Notes under the pieces: generated by a model
What the model was told of the DNA's origin: nothing
Databases searched by the model: none
The model's input: the letters and a program-made list of their open reading frames with translations, nothing else
Shown: positions 61,329 through 64,000 of the stretch, in pieces
Layout: each line of letters starts with the position of its first letter
Position numbering within the stretch: position 1 is the stretch's first letter
Assembly (NCBI RefSeq): GCF_000349945.1
Contig: NC_020516.1
Location: 868,001 to 932,000, forward strand
Length of the DNA stretch: 64,000 bases
Direction of reading: 5' to 3'
Source of the DNA: Azoarcus sp. KH32C
GTDB lineage: Bacteria; Pseudomonadota; Gammaproteobacteria; Burkholderiales; Rhodocyclaceae
Made by a program: the position numbers and the translations under genes

Positions 61329-63293
61329 ATGAGTTATCAGGTTCTCGCGCGCAAGTGGCGGCCCAGGAGCTTTGCCACGCTGGTCGGTCAGGAGCACGTC
61401 GTACGGGCGCTCAGTCATGCGCTTGCGACGGGCCGTCTGCATCACGCCTGGCTATTCACCGGGACTCGCGGGGTCGGCAAGACCACGATCTCGCGCATCC
61501 TCGCCAAGGCGCTCAACTGCGAGACCGGCATCACCGCCGAACCCTGCGGCAAATGCTCCGCATGCACCGCCATCGACGCCGACCGCTTCCCCGACTACGT
61601 CGAGATGGACGCGGCCTCGAACCGCGGCGTCGAGGACATGGCGGCACTGCTCGACAAGGCCGTCTACGCGCCGGTGCAAGGCCGCTACAAGGTCTACATG
61701 ATCGACGAAGTGCATATGCTCACCGGGCATGCCTTCAACGCCATGCTGAAGACCCTCGAAGAGCCGCCCGAGCACGTCAAATTCATCCTCGCGACGACCG
61801 ATCCGCAGAAGATCCCGGTCACCGTCCTGTCACGCTGCCTGCAGTTCAACCTCAAGCAGATGCCGCAGGGCCACATCGTCGATCACCTGTCGCGCATCCT
61901 CCAGGCCGAAGACGTTCCGTTCGAGGCATCGGCGCTGCGTCATCTCGCCAAGGCGGCGTGCGGCTCGATGCGCGACGCGCTGTCGCTCCTGGACCAAGCC
62001 ATCGCCCACGGTTCCGGCAAGGTCGAGGAAGAGCAGGTCACGCACATGCTCGGCACGGTCGGCGACGACCACCTGTATGCCGTCCTCGACGCGCTCGCCG
62101 CCGGCGACGTCACCGCCTTGCTCGCGGTCGCCGACCGCATGGAAACGCGCAGCCTCTCCTTCGACGCCGCCTTGCAGGCCCTCGCGTCGCTGTTCAATCG
62201 CGTCGCCCTCGCGCAATTCGCGCCGGCTGCGATCGGCGACGATGCCGAACGCCAGCGTCTCGCGCCCTATACCGAAGCCTTCGACCCGGAATTCCTGCAG
62301 CTCGCCTATCAGATCGCGATTCACGGCCGCGACGAGCTGCCGCTCGCGCCTGACGAGTACGCCGGCTTCACGATGACGCTGCTGCGCCTGCATGCCTTCC
62401 GCCCCGAACAGCCCCCGGCGCTGGGAAGTCCCGCCGCGGCCGGTGGTGGCGGGAGCGCAGCCCGTGGCCCGGTCCCCGCCCGTCCTGCACCCGCGGCTCA
62501 ACGCCCCGAGCCCGCGCCTGTCGTTCCGGCCGCGCCGGCCCAGAATCGCAGTGAGGCCGCTCCGGCACCGCGTCGGGCGGAAGTCGAGCCGGCCCCGTCT
62601 GCCCCATCGGCGCCCGCCGCCGGACGAGCCGAGGCGCGCAGCGAACCCGCCTCGTCGATCCCGCCGTGGGAAGACCTGCCCCCTGAGGCCCAATTCGGCC
62701 ATGCTGCCGCCGCACAGTCGCGCCCGGCCCCGGTTGCCGCTGCTCCGGCGGCCATCGTCGCCGAAACCGTCGCCCCGGCTGCACGGATCATCGAGCCGGC
62801 GCCGCAGTCTGCTCCGGCGAGCGCTCCGCAGGCTCCGATCGAGTCGCCGCCCGCGAGCGAAGGGACTACTCCCGCCGGCGCGGCGAGTCCCGACGCCCTG
62901 GCGGGCCTCGCGGCCGGGCAATGGCACGACACCCTGCGCGCATTGGGGCTGGGCGGCATGGTGCGCGAATTCTCCCAGCACTGCGAATGGCTGGGATTCG
63001 TCGACGGCGTGCTCGAGCTGCGTCTTTCCGAGGCGCACCGGCACCTGTTGAGCATGAACCCCGGCCTCGTCGACCGGCTGCAGGATATCCTCGTCGCCCA
63101 TTGCGGGCAGCCGCTGAAGCTGCGCGTGCAGGTTGGCGCCATTGCCGGCGAAACCCCCGCCCAGCGCGACGAGGCCGAGCGGCGCGTGCGCCACGCCGAG
63201 GCGGTCGCGGCGCTCGAGCGCGATCCTTTCGTACGCGAACTGATTGAACGATTCGATGCAACCCTCGTGGAAGCGTCGGTCAAACCTCTCTAA
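61329..63293 (+). CDS. dnaX: DNA polymerase III subunits gamma/tau
   Basis: Clamp-loader ATPase. The 654-residue tau-length product has an AAA+ domain with Walker A GTRGVGKTT, zinc-binding cysteines (CETGITAEPCGKCSAC), IDEVHML and the sensor SRC in LSRCLQF. A long Ala/Pro-rich linker (about residues 370-520) leads to the C-terminal DnaB/alpha-contacting region. No slippery heptamer for a gamma frameshift was noticed. The dnaX-ybaB-recR order is conserved. Confidence 0.96.
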   Translation: MSYQVLARKWRPRSFATLVGQEHVVRALSHALATGRLHHAWLFTGTRGVGKTTISRILAKALNCETGITAEPCGKCSACTAIDADRFPDYVEMDAASNRGVEDMAALLDKAVYAPVQGRYKVYMIDEVHMLTGHAFNAMLKTLEEPPEHVKFILATTDPQKIPVTVLSRCLQFNLKQMPQGHIVDHLSRILQAEDVPFEASALRHLAKAACGSMRDALSLLDQAIAHGSGKVEEEQVTHMLGTVGDDHLYAVLDALAAGDVTALLAVADRMETRSLSFDAALQALASLFNRVALAQFAPAAIGDDAERQRLAPYTEAFDPEFLQLAYQIAIHGRDELPLAPDEYAGFTMTLLRLHAFRPEQPPALGSPAAAGGGGSAARGPVPARPAPAAQRPEPAPVVPAAPAQNRSEAAPAPRRAEVEPAPSAPSAPAAGRAEARSEPASSIPPWEDLPPEAQFGHAAAAQSRPAPVAAAPAAIVAETVAPAARIIEPAPQSAPASAPQAPIESPPASEGTTPAGAASPDALAGLAAGQWHDTLRALGLGGMVREFSQHCEWLGFVDGVLELRLSEAHRHLLSMNPGLVDRLQDILVAHCGQPLKLRVQVGAIAGETPAQRDEAERRVRHAEAVAALERDPFVRELIERFDATLVEASVKPL

Positions 63294-63317
63294 GCCAATT
63301 TTTTTGGAGATCTGACC

Positions 63318-63641
63318 ATGATGAAGGGCGGAATCGCTGGCCTGATGAAGCAGGCCCAGCAGATGCAGGAAAACATGAAGAAGATGCAGGACCAGCTCGG
63401 CAGCATCGAAGTCGAAGGACAATCGGGCGCCGGCATGGTCAAGGTGCAAATGACATGCAAATACGACGTTCGTCGTGTCAGCATCGACCCGTCCGTGATG
63501 GACGACAAGGAGATGCTCGAGGACCTCGTCGCCGCGGCCGTGAACGACGCCGTGCGCCGCGTCGAGACGACGACCCAGGAGAAGATGGCCGGCTTCACCT
63601 CGGGCCTCAACCTGCCGCCCGGAATGAAGCTGCCCTTCTGA
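63318..63641 (+). CDS. YbaB/EbfC nucleoid-associated protein
   Basis: 107-residue DNA-binding protein of the YbaB/EbfC family. An N-terminal coiled coil (GLMKQAQQMQENMKKMQDQL), a beta core (VEGQSGAGMVKVQMTCKYDV) and a C-terminal Met/Gly-rich tail (TSGLNLPPGMKLPF) are present. Forms dimers that bind DNA, probably with a nucleoid or recombination role. It lies 24 nt after dnaX and 4 nt before recR. Confidence 0.95.
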   Translation: MMKGGIAGLMKQAQQMQENMKKMQDQLGSIEVEGQSGAGMVKVQMTCKYDVRRVSIDPSVMDDKEMLEDLVAAAVNDAVRRVETTTQEKMAGFTSGLNLPPGMKLPF

Positions 63642-63645
63642 TCCG

Positions 63646-64000
63646 ATGTCATCTCCTTCCAGCCTCGACGAACTGATCGAGGCCTTGCGCGTGCTGCCCG
63701 GGGTGGGGCCCAAATCCGCCCAGCGGATGGCCTACCACCTCCTGCAGCGCGACCAGCGCGGGGCGCAACGCCTCGCGCAGGTGCTGGGCCACGCGCTCGA
63801 AGTGCTGCGCCATTGCGAGCGTTGCAATACCTTCACTGAAGATGCCGTGTGCCAGCGTTGCGCCAGTCCGCAGCGCGACCCGTCTCTGCTGTGCGTCGTC
63901 GAGATGCCGGCCGACCTCGCGATGGTCGAGCAGACGCACGCCTACAACGGCCTCTACTACGTCCTGATGGGGCGCCTGTCGCCCCTCGATGGCATCGGTC
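63646..64000 (+). CDS. recR: Recombination mediator RecR (truncated by window end)
   Basis: First 118 residues of RecR, which with RecF/RecO loads RecA on gapped DNA. Helix-hairpin-helix RVLPGVGPKSAQRMAYHLL, the zinc finger CERCNTFTEDAVCQRC, and the start of the Toprim domain (LLCVVEMPADLAMVEQ) are visible. Start ATG 63646; the 3' half lies beyond the right edge. Confidence 0.95.
   Translation, partial: MSSPSSLDELIEALRVLPGVGPKSAQRMAYHLLQRDQRGAQRLAQVLGHALEVLRHCERCNTFTEDAVCQRCASPQRDPSLLCVVEMPADLAMVEQTHAYNGLYYVLMGRLSPLDGIG

Noticed and set aside
61329..63293. Programmed frameshift in dnaX producing gamma
   Set aside because: No A-rich slippery heptamer with a following stem was found in the expected region.

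Overview
The window looks like chromosome from a Rhodocyclales betaproteobacterium of the Azoarcus/Aromatoleum/Thauera type. This is inferred from gene content: high GC, a NifA-type nitrogen-fixation activator, the betaproteobacterial order ndk-rlmN-pilW-rodZ-ispG-hisS-yfgM-bamB-der-hfq-hflX-hflK-hflC-hisZ-purA, an assimilatory nitrate system, PQQ-type genes and several chemoreceptors. No insertion sequence, phage gene, CRISPR array or integrase was seen, so this is a resident chromosomal segment.

Layout. 1-1478 (minus): nifA, running off the left edge, with a sigma54 promoter. 1669-21053: an almost unbroken plus-strand housekeeping block (nucleotide metabolism, 23S rRNA methylation, pilus assembly, cell shape, isoprenoids, translation, outer-membrane assembly, RNA chaperone, membrane protease regulators, RNase R), interrupted only by two minus-strand tRNA-Leu(CAG) genes with their own promoters and terminators. 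21102-26018: a nasT-like ANTAR regulator, then a compact cluster with PqqA, PqqD and PqqE but no pqqB, pqqC or peptidase. It continues with a 30-residue membrane peptide, a PuuD-like membrane protein, a SerC-fold aminotransferase and a dihydroorotate-dehydrogenase-like flavoprotein.

26021-47451: nitrate assimilation and nitrate signalling. Two operons, nrtABC-type (transport) and cobA-nirB-nirD-narK-kinase/phosphatase-nasA (siroheme, nitrite and nitrate reductases), have the same layered control region. Each has NtrC-type inverted repeats, a sigma54 -24/-12 promoter, and a leader RNA with two hexaloop hairpins (A at loop position 1, G at position 4) whose second hairpin overlaps an intrinsic terminator. 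That is the target architecture of ANTAR antiterminators, so the NasT encoded at 21102 is the obvious partner. The second operon runs on, with ATGA overlaps from 44360, into a chemoreceptor, a NIT-like nitrate-sensor protein and a PAS-PAS-GGDEF-EAL protein. A chemoreceptor, a secreted Cache protein and a C-type-lectin/RTX protein lie between the two operons.

47548-56825: threonine aldolase and a chemotaxis cluster (MCP, CheY, STAS, CheA, MCP, CheW, CheB) with no CheR or CheD. 57060-64000: acyl-CoA synthetase, 4.5S SRP RNA, a patatin-type Vd autotransporter, dnaX, ybaB and the start of recR.

The strongest candidates for a second look are the incomplete PQQ-like cluster with its unusual enzymes and its upstream FNR-type site and palindrome, the duplicated sigma54/ANTAR leaders, and the nitrate-sensing MCP/NIT/c-di-GMP tail of the nas operon.
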